Shown here: in pieces, positions 1 to 9,765 of the stretch
Position numbering within the stretch: position 1 is the first letter of the stretch
Layout: the number at the start of each line of letters is the position of its first letter
Assembly: GCA_030685235.1 (NCBI GenBank)
Contig: MU839088.1
Location: 186,001 to 250,000, forward strand
DNA length: 64,000 nt
Direction: 5' to 3'
Source: Copromyces sp. CBS 386.78
Taxonomy: Eukaryota > Ascomycota > Sordariomycetes > Sordariales > Sordariaceae
The notes under the pieces: model-generated
The model's input: the letters and a program-made list of their open reading frames with translations, nothing else
Told to the model about the DNA's origin: nothing
Databases searched by the model: none
Position numbers and translations under genes: made by a program

Positions 1-1293
1 TGTGATGCAGCTAATATGAGACGAAACTGCCGTCCTTCGCTACCGAGGAGATGTCGTTGAATCAACCTGTTGTTACTTTTGTACAATGTTACGTTCTATC
101 TTTTGAGGCAACACTTCCAGTTACCACTGAAGTGAACCGGTGAAAGATGGAAGAGACCGTGACCACAAGCTGACAAAGATTCCAGATAAGGAAGTGACGG
201 TAAGACCCTTAAGGACGGGCTAGGTCTGTTGAAGAGGCAACTAATAACACTGGAGTTGTTGCGTGAATGATCACAAAGTTGGCATCTTCAGAGTAATTGA
301 CTGGCGTATGTCCAACTCGGCATCTTGATTCGAATAGCCTTGACAACTGTGGTTTGTTTACCTGACGTCGTCACCGATTGTAAGTGTTAAGGCATCCTCG
401 TCTTATCGCAGTGCACCGCCCTGAAGCTTAACAGCAAGAGGAGTGGGGCCTACTTCCGTTTCCAGACAGCGTATCTACCATCTTATTGGTCAATCCAAGC
501 CCAGCCCCATAACTTGGTGCGGGGACTAGGGTTGGTCAATTTCTGGAAAAATAACACTTTTACTGAAAATATCGAAAATGTGAAAATGTCGAAAATATCC
601 GTTTGTAAATAACGGCCCGTGCACTCAAGCTACCGAAATCCCTTCACAAGTTACAATAGCATCTCCTATCGACTGTTACTCTCTCATTTCTTCACCAAAC
701 CACACGATTTCGAGCTCATTCGACTACTTGAAGCCATTCAGACAACCTCACGAGATGCCTCCCGTTCCAAACGAGGCGGGAAAATCCATGATACTGGCCC
801 AGATACTGCACTTTGCACCAGATATTGCACTTTGCATGGCCCAGATGGTACGTATTTATGGGTCTTAAAGTCACATGATAAGGCACGTGCTGAAATTCTC
901 ATTTATTTTTCGTTACTTTTCCTTCGTTTTCGGTTCCTTACCCTTTCGGTGAAATTCAGGTTACATCCCTAGCGGGGACCTTCCACGCTGCACGCTTGGC
1001 CTTTGGACCTTGGAGCACCATGGCAGAAAAATTTTTGGTCCCATCAATCTCGCCGGCTGGCAAGCAGACATCGCCAGGTCGACATTTTTGTTTTAGACAA
1101 CGGGCAAGTGCAACCACGCCCTGCGATTTCCGTTCTTACAGCCCAGTCAAGCGCAAAGGGTTATACTACATCCGATTGAACCCTTAGGTTAGATACTCGG
1201 ACGAACAAGGCCAGCCTCGATTGACCCTAGGTAGCCTTGCGACTGCATCAGTCCGGCATCCCAGAAAAAAAAGAAAAGAAAAGAAAAAAGACA
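1..1293. other. Intergenic and mpp10 5' flank
   Basis: No convincing gene is seen. The open frames here are short and lack recognisable domains. A small run of repeated gaaaat-type units lies near 557-600. The stretch just before 1294 is purine-rich (1264-1290) and is probably the mpp10 leader. Confidence 0.5.
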
Positions 1294-3657
1294 ATGGCCG
1301 GAGCTGGCAGCATAACCTCTTCCGTAACCTCGACATCCCAAACAATCACCCACGACCCATCCACACACAACAGCATCATGGCTGCCGCTCTGACATCGCC
1401 GACCGGCGTCAATTCCTCGACCATTAACAACCCCGTCGTCGCCTCCTTCCTCTCCGCCCTGGCCGATGAATCCAACCGTCACGTCTTCCTGCAGCCGCCC
1501 TCGACCCTGCCCGCCGGATCCCTCCTCCTCGCCAAGGAGACCCTCGACGCGCTCGCTTCCCAGGTCAGCGACCACCAGCAGGCCAAGCTAAAAGAGATCG
1601 CGGCCACCATCGGCGGCAAGAAGCGCAAGCGCGAGGCCGGCTACGACAAGAATGCCGTGCTCAAGATCCGCAAGCTGCACGTCGACGAAGGGTTCGAGAC
1701 GGAGCAGATCTGGCAGCAGGCCAAGAAGATCATTGCCAGCGCCGTTAAGGAGGCTGGCGATGTGCTGAAGGAGCTGGAGGAGAATGGCATCGTGGGCACC
1801 GGCGAGGAACAAGAGAAGACGATTGCGTTTGGAGAGGATGGGTTTGAGCTTGGTTCCGACGAGGACGAGGAGGATGGTGATGACGAGTCTGGTTCTGGCT
1901 CTGAGGGAGAGGATGGTGAGGAAGGGGATGATGATGAGGAACTAGAAGGAGAAGAGGGCAGCGAGATCGACGACGATGAGGAGGTCGAGATCGATGGCGA
2001 AGAGGTCGTCTTCTCGGATGAGGATGGAGAAGGAGAGTTCGATGAGGAGGAGGACGACGGAGAGGAGGAAGAGGAAGAGGATGCGCCAGAACTCGTCGAA
2101 GACCCCAACGGCCTCAACGACGGCTTCTTCTCAATAGACGACTTCAACAGGCAGACACAGTTGTGGGAGGATGCGGATGCCCGCGCGGACCCCAACGTCG
2201 ATGCCGACAGCGACGACGAACAGTTAGACTGGCATGCTGATCCTTTCGCGACCAAGCCAAAGTCAAAGAAGGGCAAGACCGACAAGAAGAAGGACCAAGA
2301 CAAGGACGAGAGCGATGTCGACATGGGCGACGAATCCGAAGATGACGAGGCTCTCGAGGCTGCTGCCGCTGCCCACGCTAAGAAGCTCAAGGGCAAGAAG
2401 AACGTGGAGCAGCTTGAGGACGACGGCGACGATCTCGGCCTGACAGATGGTGTTCTCGGTATGGACATGGACCTTACCGCCAACGACATCTACTACAAGG
2501 ACTTCTTTGCGCCGCCCCAACAAAAGAAGAAGACCGGCAACCAGAGGAAAGGAGGCTATTTCCCCAAGAGGAAGTTGGAGGTCCCTGATGAGGCCGATAT
2601 GGAGAGGGCCGAGAACGATGTGCGCCGCGATCTCTTCGACGATCTCTCGGAGAACGAGGATGATGAGGATAAGCTCTCGGATCTTGACGCTGGTGACCCG
2701 AGATCTCGTCGGTCCGCCCACGAGCGCCGGCAAGCCAAGATTGCCGAGGAGATCCGCAGGCTCGAGTCCGAGCTTGTTGCCAAGCGCGCCTGGACTCTGT
2801 CCGGTGAGGCTTCCGCGCAAGCCCGTCCCATGAACTCGCTTTTGGAGGAAGATCTCGAGTTCGAGCACGTCGGCAAGCCCGTGCCCGTCATCACCGAGGA
2901 GGTGTCCGAGACGATTGAGGCCCTCATCAAGCGCCGCATTCTCGCCAATGAGTTCGACGAGGTCCTCCGGAGACGCCCCGACACGCTCGGCAACCCTAAC
3001 GACGCGCGCCGCGGCCTCGTGGAGATCGATGACGCCAAGGGCAAGCAGTCTCTCGCCGAAATCTACGAGGAGGAGCACGTCAAGAAGGCTCACGGGGACG
3101 AGTACGTCAGCGCTTCGGACGAGAAGCTCACGCGCGACGAGGCGGAAATCAAGACCATGTGGAAGGACATCTGCGCCAAGCTCGACGCCCTGTCCAGCTG
3201 GCACTACAAGCCCAAGCCGGCCGCGCCTACCATCAGCGTCGTCACCGACGTCGCCACCGTCGCCATGGAGGACGCCATGCCCACCACCGCCCAGGGTGTT
3301 ACCGGTGGCGAGAGCACGCTCGCACCCCAGGAGGTGTACGCCCCTGGCAAGGACAAGGACTCGGTCGAGAAGGGTGAGGTCGTGGCCAAGAGCGGTCTGC
3401 CCATCGCCAAGGAGGAGATGAGCCGCGAGGAGAAGGCTAGGAGACGCAGACGCGAGAAGGAGCGCATCCGCAAGGCGGGCGGCCTGGATGCCACCAAGAA
3501 TATGAGCAAGGGTGCCCAGGAACGCAAGGATACTATGAGCCAGCTCAAGAAGGGCGGTGTCAAGGTTATCAACCGCAAGGGTGAGACGGTTGGGTTGGAT
3601 GGCAAGAGGATCGCGGAGCAGAAGGGTCCTACGTCGAGTGGTGCTTTCAAGCTTTGA
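1294..3657 (+). CDS. mpp10: MPP10-like U3 snoRNP protein
   Basis: This is a single-exon gene of 787 codons. MPP10 is a nucleolar component of the U3 small-nucleolar RNP (SSU processome) and works with Imp3 and Imp4 in the early cleavages that release 18S rRNA. Residues roughly 40-170 carry the conserved N-terminal block with a basic KKRKR patch. A very acidic Glu/Asp stretch follows (about 185-290), then the signature segments DGFFSIDDFN and DIYYKDFFAPP, a coiled-coil-like Arg/Glu region, and the C-terminal blocks SLAEIYEEEH and NMSKGAQERK. The start at 1294 was chosen because its context (ACAATGGCC) is strong and the protein then starts at a plausible place. In-frame ATGs at 1237 and 1378 are alternatives. 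Recognition is by motif order and the acidic middle, which match MPP10 closely. Confidence 0.9.
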   Translation: MAGAGSITSSVTSTSQTITHDPSTHNSIMAAALTSPTGVNSSTINNPVVASFLSALADESNRHVFLQPPSTLPAGSLLLAKETLDALASQVSDHQQAKLKEIAATIGGKKRKREAGYDKNAVLKIRKLHVDEGFETEQIWQQAKKIIASAVKEAGDVLKELEENGIVGTGEEQEKTIAFGEDGFELGSDEDEEDGDDESGSGSEGEDGEEGDDDEELEGEEGSEIDDDEEVEIDGEEVVFSDEDGEGEFDEEEDDGEEEEEEDAPELVEDPNGLNDGFFSIDDFNRQTQLWEDADARADPNVDADSDDEQLDWHADPFATKPKSKKGKTDKKKDQDKDESDVDMGDESEDDEALEAAAAAHAKKLKGKKNVEQLEDDGDDLGLTDGVLGMDMDLTANDIYYKDFFAPPQQKKKTGNQRKGGYFPKRKLEVPDEADMERAENDVRRDLFDDLSENEDDEDKLSDLDAGDPRSRRSAHERRQAKIAEEIRRLESELVAKRAWTLSGEASAQARPMNSLLEEDLEFEHVGKPVPVITEEVSETIEALIKRRILANEFDEVLRRRPDTLGNPNDARRGLVEIDDAKGKQSLAEIYEEEHVKKAHGDEYVSASDEKLTRDEAEIKTMWKDICAKLDALSSWHYKPKPAAPTISVVTDVATVAMEDAMPTTAQGVTGGESTLAPQEVYAPGKDKDSVEKGEVVAKSGLPIAKEEMSREEKARRRRREKERIRKAGGLDATKNMSKGAQERKDTMSQLKKGGVKVINRKGETVGLDGKRIAEQKGPTSSGAFKL

Positions 3658-5077
3658 TCGGGTTTTTCGTCGACTGTAGGATGGATGGATGTAGGAAGAA
3701 GATGATGGATGATACCCTGATGGGTTGGGTTGGGTGGTCCTGGCTAAGGAAGATATCTCTGTTTTTCTTTGTTTTTGATGGAATACATAATCGGGAGTTC
3801 AAAAATTTATGCATATGTTTTGTTCACCATCCGGCTGACGGCCGGTAAACAATGATTAACTAGTCTTGTTGTACGTGGCTGATCATCATATACTGTGTCT
3901 AGTTCCAATCATGAAGCCACTACCTGATCTTGCCCACCTCATCAATGTTCTTCTATTTTCTTTTGGCAAGGCATCTTCAAGTTACCTAGTACTACGACTA
4001 ACTCTTATTTCTCCCTGGCCCCACCGTCCAATTTTCCCTCGCGGTTTTCGGTCATATCCATCATGTCTCTCACCCGCCTAGTGTTCAATTGATCGAATCC
4101 CAGTCTCCAGATCACGACTGGTTATAGACTTCTTAACCACTGCCTCGACTGGCCTGGAGCTGGAAAGTGAGAAAGTGCAGTATCGTTCTTGCTATGCTCA
4201 GGTATATCAGTAAACTTTACATCCCGTTGCATCCGCTAGTCAACTGCGAGCGCTCTTCCCATCCTAAGGTAAGTCTATTTGTTTTCGCAACCGAAAAGGA
4301 GTCAATCCGCCATCTACATGTTTCCACCGCCCCTGCATGTTTAACCTCTGGTGTGGACGGGGAAGTCAGAGAGAAATGTGAAGAAAGAAAACGAAGTAGA
4401 GAGATTGGCGAAAGAAATTTTTAAATGAACAGAAGAAGAGAGAAGTGAAGAGGGGACAAAGAAACGATAACGAGATGACGGGGAGAGGATGACGGAAATA
4501 ATCAAGCATCCTATATACCTACTACTTCTCTCTTGTTCAAAAAAAAAAAAAAAAAAACTTCTTCCTTCACCTTAATAATATTTAATACCGGACGGTCTAT
4601 CTAAAGCCTGGTTAGCATCCTTCTGCCTTACAGCTATGTTAGTTCGGTCCGTATTATCATGGAGTTTGTACATTACTTATGAATCCAAAGTCAACTTAAA
4701 GAATGAGAACCGGGATCAAGTGTACATGTACGAGGACATGAAGAGACAGTGTCGGAGCAGAAAGTGAAGGGACGCTGAAGTGCCCAGCCCCTACGGTCTA
4801 AAATGCCAAACAAGATGGGTATTTTGACGATTTGTAAAGAGCTCGCCATTTACTGAAATTCCTCCTTATTTGCTCAAGGTAAATATCCTGCCAATACAAC
4901 AGCTATGTTCGCGTTGAATTACGTTTTCACAAGTCAATATTAGCATTGAACTTTGCTCGCCTGCTCAAATCGCACAAGTCATATCATAACAAGATAGCCA
5001 TCACCACGTATTGTAAAGGTTCAAGTCAAGTATTATCGGTCCCCATCCTTAGGTATCCACGCCAGCGCCAGCGCCTC
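3658..5077. other. Intergenic between convergent mpp10 and aip1
   Basis: This is the shared 3' flank of two convergent genes. No coding frame is supported. It contains a 19-base adenine run at 4539-4557 and otherwise unremarkable mixed sequence. Confidence 0.5.
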
Positions 5078-7005
5078 TCATGGCAAACCCGAAACCTTCC
5101 AAACCTTAACGGCCCCGTCCACACCCGTACTGATTACCGTACCCTCCTCCGTCCACGCCACCCCGTTCACGCCATCCTTATGGGCGTTCGGTGCGCTTGT
5201 CCTGCTCCCAGGCTTCGCCAGGCTCCAGACGCAAACATTCGTGTCCAGCCCGCCGCTGACGGCGTGTGTGCCGGCCTCGTTCCACGCAATGCTCAGCACG
5301 CGCGCTGTGTGGGCTGACCACCGGTCGGTTTCCACCTCCCATGAACCAGTCTTGTAGACAACGATCTTGCCGGTCGAGTTGCCGGCAGCCAAGAACTTGC
5401 CGTCGCGGGAGAAGGAGAGGGTGGAGATGTGGGCGGAAGAGGTGGTGAGGACGGCGACAGGCTGGGAGGAGAGGGTGCCGTCAGAGCTGGAGAGAGAGTG
5501 GATGCGGACTGTGTTGCCGTCGCCGCCGAGGGCAATCACAGAAGCGTCCGAGGGGGAGGCGGCGATGGCGGTGGGGGTGAAGGTGGTGGGCAGCTCAGAA
5601 ATGAAGTCCGCGTCCTGATAGACTTGGATGCCGGTGTGGGCGGCCACGACGACGAATTTGCCGTCGTTGGTGGTGGCAACGCCCTTGGGCTGGGCAGAGA
5701 GCTTGGTGGAGGCGCCGGTGAAGGTGTTGGCGGACACGTCGACGGAGCGCAGTGTGTCGTCCCAGCCGACGCTGTAGATGGTGCCGCCCGAGGCGGAGGA
5801 GGCGAACTGGGTCACTTGGTTGGAGTGCGACTGGCCGTCGACAACGGTGCCGGTACCCGCGGCGAGGTCCCAGCTGAGGACGCGGCCCTCGAAGCTGCCC
5901 GTCAAAAGGGCCTTACCGTCGGGGCTGGCGCCGAGGGCGGTGATGTTCTTGTTGTGGCCTTGGACAACGCGGATGGGCTTGGAGTTGCCGGGAACCAGGT
6001 AGTTGAGGTCGCCGTTGAGGTTGAGGCTGATGATAAGCCCGTCGTTGCGGCCGTGCGGCCAGACCACGCCAACTTGCTGGTCAGGAATGCTGACGGTGCC
6101 CTCAGGGCCGAAGCGCCAGGTCTCTGTGTTCTCGCCCGACTCGGCATCCCATACGCGAACAGTCTGATCGGCGCTGGAGGTGACGAAGCGCTTCGAGTCC
6201 GAAGACCAGCTGATGCCATAAATACCGCCCGTGTGAACACCCTCGCCGATTGCCTTGGTCGGTGCGCCCGTCTTTCCATCGTAGAGCTGGATCTTCCTGT
6301 CGGCACCGACCGTGACCAAGGTTGCACCATCTGGGCTGAACGCCGTGCCGGTAACGAACCCCTTGTGCTCCGAAGCCTTGTCGGCGAACTTGAAGGGTGC
6401 GCCGTGGAGGAAACACATGGATCCATCGTCCGACACGGTAGCCGCACGCAATGGGCGCTGCTGCCTTATGCTGACGGCATTGACAACCTTGCTGTGGCCC
6501 GTAACCTCACCAACGCTGTTGCCGCTGTCCGCGGTGAAAGCATGACCAAATCGCTCGCGGCCATCGCCGACGGCAATCACGCGCTGCGAGTCGCCGTCCC
6601 AGGCAATGTCGTTGATGCGGCCCGAAATGATGGAGTATTCGCCCTTGGTGTTCTCGGCGCCAACGGCGTCCCAGACGCGCACCTTGCCGGACACATCACC
6701 CGAAGCGATCCAGAAGCCTGATGGCGAGAACCGGGCGACGGTGGTGGTGGTGGTGTGGCCAGTATACTGGAGAGACTTGGATGGCTCGTCGATAGTGCGG
6801 ACGAAGATGGATTTGCCGGACTGGGGCGGTTCAAGGTTGTCTTGGTAAGCTCGAGTGTACCTTGGCTCGCGATGCTATTGCTGGCGGTGAAGCGACTTAC
6901 AGCATAGACTATCCGCTCACCCTTGGGATCGCAAGAGAGCTGGGTGGCCTGACCACGGGTGGTGATGGGCGCGGCGGCCAAGATCTTGTCGATTTCGATG
7001 GGCAT
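5078..7005 (-). CDS. aip1: Aip1-like actin-interacting WD40 protein
   Basis: The product should be a 615-residue WD40 protein of the Aip1/WDR1 family. These proteins work with cofilin to disassemble actin filaments in the cytoplasm. Two exons are inferred: 7005-6901 (35 codons, beginning MPIEIDKILAAAPITTRGQA) and 6820-5078. The 80-bp intron has a GTAAGT donor and a CAG acceptor and keeps the frame, giving YA followed by SGKSIFVRTIDEPSKS. Repeated WD-type blades fill the protein, for example VRVWDAESGENTETW, VLSWDLAAG and VCVWSLAKPG, and it ends in VKVWKVSGLP. Length and the opening AAAP-TTRG-DPKGE pattern match family members of about 610 residues. The gene is convergent with mpp10. Only the exact acceptor is somewhat uncertain. 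Confidence 0.9.
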
Positions 7006-7798
7006 CTTGTCGTCTTTGACTATTGTTCTGGTTTATCGTTTCGTAGATCTGGGAGCTCGTCAAATAACAAGGGGGAGCTTCCAAGGTGTCAGATCAGTGT
7101 CAGATGGAGCCCGTTGGAGCCTGGATGATGATGCAGTGGGACCTATTCTACATGGACAGTGGGGGTTGGGGTTGCGGGGTAGTGTAGCGCTGCCGCTAGA
7201 GCAATAGCATAACGAGCAATCATAGGAACGGCAGTGCCTGGTGGCGTTCGATCTGGAAAGAGACCCGACGGCGATCATGGCATGTCAATAAATAGTCATA
7301 TGGGTACAAAACACAGCGTCTTACACGCATGTCTGCCGTCCGTAGTGTATAGTCCTATTGACTTGTAAGTTCGGTCTTGATCTTCATGGCTTCACCAATG
7401 CAAGGTGGCATTATGCCAAGGCTAGCACCCACAAAGTCAAAAAGGGGTGTTTGTTTTGTTGACAAGCGTCGCCATGGGAACACCTTGGTTAATGTGTTGT
7501 CTGGGCATTGACCAGATGGTAGGAAGATGGCGGCATCTTTCAACATGAACAGGAGTGAAACAACCCAAGTCAAATGCCTTCAAGGACTGAGCTGCGAAGG
7601 AGGCGTGTAAAAGCTTGGCAGACCGCAAGACTCTTGATAGTCAAGGCAAAAAATCAACAAAAAGGGGATGTGAAGCTGACACTACATGGTCCAACTTCCC
7701 CTGTCGCAATCAAAGATTCAGGGCAAAAAGTTGAGACCCGCGCTTGATGCCTCGAGGCATGACAGCAATTGCTGAAACTTTCAAAAAAGATGTTGTGA
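7006..7798. other. aip1 5' flank and tRNA 3' flank
   Basis: No gene is supported here. It should hold the aip1 promoter and leader. A T-run is visible just past the tRNA 3' end on the minus strand (complement of aaaaaa at 7783-7788), as expected for Pol III termination. Confidence 0.5.
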
Positions 7799-7890
7799 CT
7801 CGGATACCGGGAGTCGAACCCGGGGCTGTTGAGAGAGCAGTCACTCCTAAGAAGTGAGAGTCAACGATGTTACCGCTACACCATACCCGA
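7799..7890 (-). tRNA. tRNA-Glu (anticodon CTC) with intron
   Basis: Read on the minus strand, a full cloverleaf folds. The acceptor TCGGGTA pairs with TATCCGA, the D stem is GTGT/ACAT, the anticodon stem is GTTGA/TCAAC, and the T stem CCGGG/CCCGG encloses the loop TTCGACT. The anticodon loop reads C-T-CTC-A, so the anticodon is CTC (7858-7856), which decodes GAG. A 21-base intron at 7854-7834 starts directly after position 37, the standard site for nuclear tRNA introns. The discriminator base is G. The B box GGTTCGACTCC is intact. The gene is unmutated and should be functional. Confidence 0.93.
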
Positions 7891-8611
7891 TTTGGAATGG
7901 TTCCGATGTTTGATGCTGACGATCCGACTGTAGGGCTTTTGAAACCCAATGATGTTTATTTGACTGCCTTTTAAACGTCCATGTTGGTCAAGCAACGCTC
8001 CTCTATATGTCGATGTGAAAATGTGTACCAGGTTTGCAAACAAGAAGAGACTCAAAGAGACGGAATAGGCCACCACTTCCGTTGAAAGAAAGCATCGGAA
8101 ACATGTCGATGTGAAAGCCTGTAGCTGTTGTTGGTCGTGAGGTTATGCCAAAGGTAGTGATAGAAAGTTTGGAATATATGCGGTCGAGACCTCGCCGTAG
8201 GTCTTGCGCAGTGCAAGTGGACGTGTATCCGAAGGAAGTCGTTGCCTCAACCCGACAACAGTTAGGTGGCACGTGCTCCTCACCGATTAGGAGCCAAAGA
8301 GGTTCCTGCAGTGCTAAGGTAGGCGAGCTAGGTTATCAGGGCACTATACACACGCCACCCCCTCCCGGTGACAGCCCCAGGTTTTGGAGGACCACCGATT
8401 CGAATTTCCCCCATCAAAGCACATGGAGAAGACGTGACGGAACAGCCGCAAAAGGCCAACCCGCTTTCTTCGCGTCGACAAGGGCCCTGCTCTCAGTCGA
8501 TTGTTCAGTTCCATCGTCAGCCCCCATCCTACCGCGCAACAAACACATTCTTTGCTCGCAACAAGGTTCCCAAGTTCTCCAAAAAGGCGGCGCTGTTCGT
8601 TTCAACTGAAA
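7891..8611. other. Upstream region and probable leader of pab2
   Basis: This lies between the tRNA-Glu 5' end and the inferred leader intron of the poly(A)-binding protein gene. The open frames here have no domain signal and overlap one another. It is best read as promoter plus 5' untranslated sequence. Confidence 0.45.
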
Positions 8612-8868
8612 GTAAGTTTTAAGCTGGACTTCAAGGTTCCTGGCCGCCCCCCGTGTCCAGTCCCCTCATCCCTTGCTCCAGCTTTTCGATGGTCCACGGG
8701 AGCGGACCCCTCCCCACTTTTGTATTCCTTTTCCTCCACCATTGCATCGGTTACCAGCGACCTGACCACCTTGGCCTCGCTCCTACAGCCTGTTGCGCCA
8801 GCCTGACCCAAACCACCACTTTTCGATCTCGCCCATTCAGGTTTCTCTCACTAACCTGTCAACTTCAG
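8612..8868 (+). other. Probable 5' UTR intron of pab2
   Basis: A GTAAGTTTT donor at 8612, a CACTAACC branch-point match near 8849-8856 and a TTCAG acceptor ending at 8868 define a 257-bp intron. It would lie wholly in the leader, 83 bp before the start codon. This is inferred from splice signals alone. Confidence 0.5.
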
Positions 8869-8951
8869 TTCCATCACACAACCCAGATCTGACCTAATTA
8901 CACGCGACACAACCGCGACTACAAGCTTCACCAATCAAGCAGGTCACCACG

Positions 8952-9765
8952 ATGTCTTCCGTGGTGCAAGAGGAGGAGAAGCTCCAGGAGGCGCCTCAGG
9001 AGCAACAGGAGGAGCAGCAGCAGCAGCAGCAGCAGGAGCAGCAGCAGAACACGGGGGAGGATGTCAACGATGATGAGGTGCGCCAGCTTCGATCCAGACC
9101 CAGCGATACGATCCGCCGTGTTCGCTTCCACGCGGAGTGCAGGCGCTAACACCAAGTAATTGTGAACAGGAGGAGATTTCGGCCATGAAGCGCCGTGTCG
9201 CCGAGATGGAAGAGGAGGCCGCCAAACTCCGCGAGATGCAAGCTACCTTGGACCAGCAGCATCACGAGCTTACCGAGAACAAGGAGGACATCGACAGCCG
9301 GAGCATCTTTGTTGGCAACGTCGACTACTCAGCTTCGCCAGAGGAGATCCAGGCGCATTTCCAGAGCTGCGGGTCTATCAACCGAGTCACCATCCTCCTT
9401 GACAAGTTTACCGGCCAACCCAAGGGGTACGCATTCTCCCTTCTTTCCAGTCAACTCTGTCAAAGTACATAAACTCACTGTGCCATGCACAACATAGGTA
9501 CGCGTACGTCGAGTTTACCGAGCCGAGCCTAGTCGCACAAGCCCTTGTCCTCAACGAGAGCGTCTTCAAGGGTCGTAACATCAAGGTCGTTCCCAAGCGC
9601 ACGAATATTCCCGGCATGTCGCGCGGCGGTCGAGGTGGCCGAGGTTCCTTCCGTGGAGGCGGTCGCGGCGGCTATTTCGGTGGACGCGGCGGCGGTTTCC
9701 CTCCCAGGGGTGGCTACCGTGGCGGCTATCGTGGACGCGGCCGAGGAGGCTACGCTCCTTACTAG
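8952..9765 (+). CDS. pab2: Pab2/PABPN1-like poly(A)-binding protein
   Basis: The gene encodes a 216-residue protein with the layout of nuclear poly(A)-binding protein 2. It has an acidic Gln-rich N-terminus (1-42), a coiled coil (about 43-80), one RRM and an Arg-Gly-rich tail. Such proteins coat nascent poly(A) tails in the nucleus and affect tail length and RNA decay. Exons are 8952-9077, 9170-9426 and 9498-9765. Both introns keep frame. The first has a GTGCGC donor and a GCTAAC branch point, and the second has a GTACGC donor. RNP2 is IFVGNV (about 88-93). RNP1, KGYAYVEF (about 127-134), is interrupted by the second intron. The tail has RGGRGG and [12 protein letters not shown] repeats, typical sites for arginine methylation. 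The gene ends APY-stop. Confidence 0.92.
9014..9047 (+). repeat. CAG triplet run in pab2
   Basis: A run of CAG codons broken by GAG encodes the poly-Gln part of the Pab2 N-terminus. It is in frame and likely varies in length between strains. Confidence 0.8.

Noticed and set aside
1641..2489. Long minus-strand frame rich in Ser opposite mpp10
   Set aside because: It mirrors the acidic GAG/GAT-rich coding strand of mpp10. Poly-Ser composition is an artefact of that repeat.
5429..6721. 430-codon plus-strand frame opposite aip1
   Set aside because: It is rich in Gly, Val and Ala without a domain. The minus strand encodes a complete WD40 protein over the same bases.
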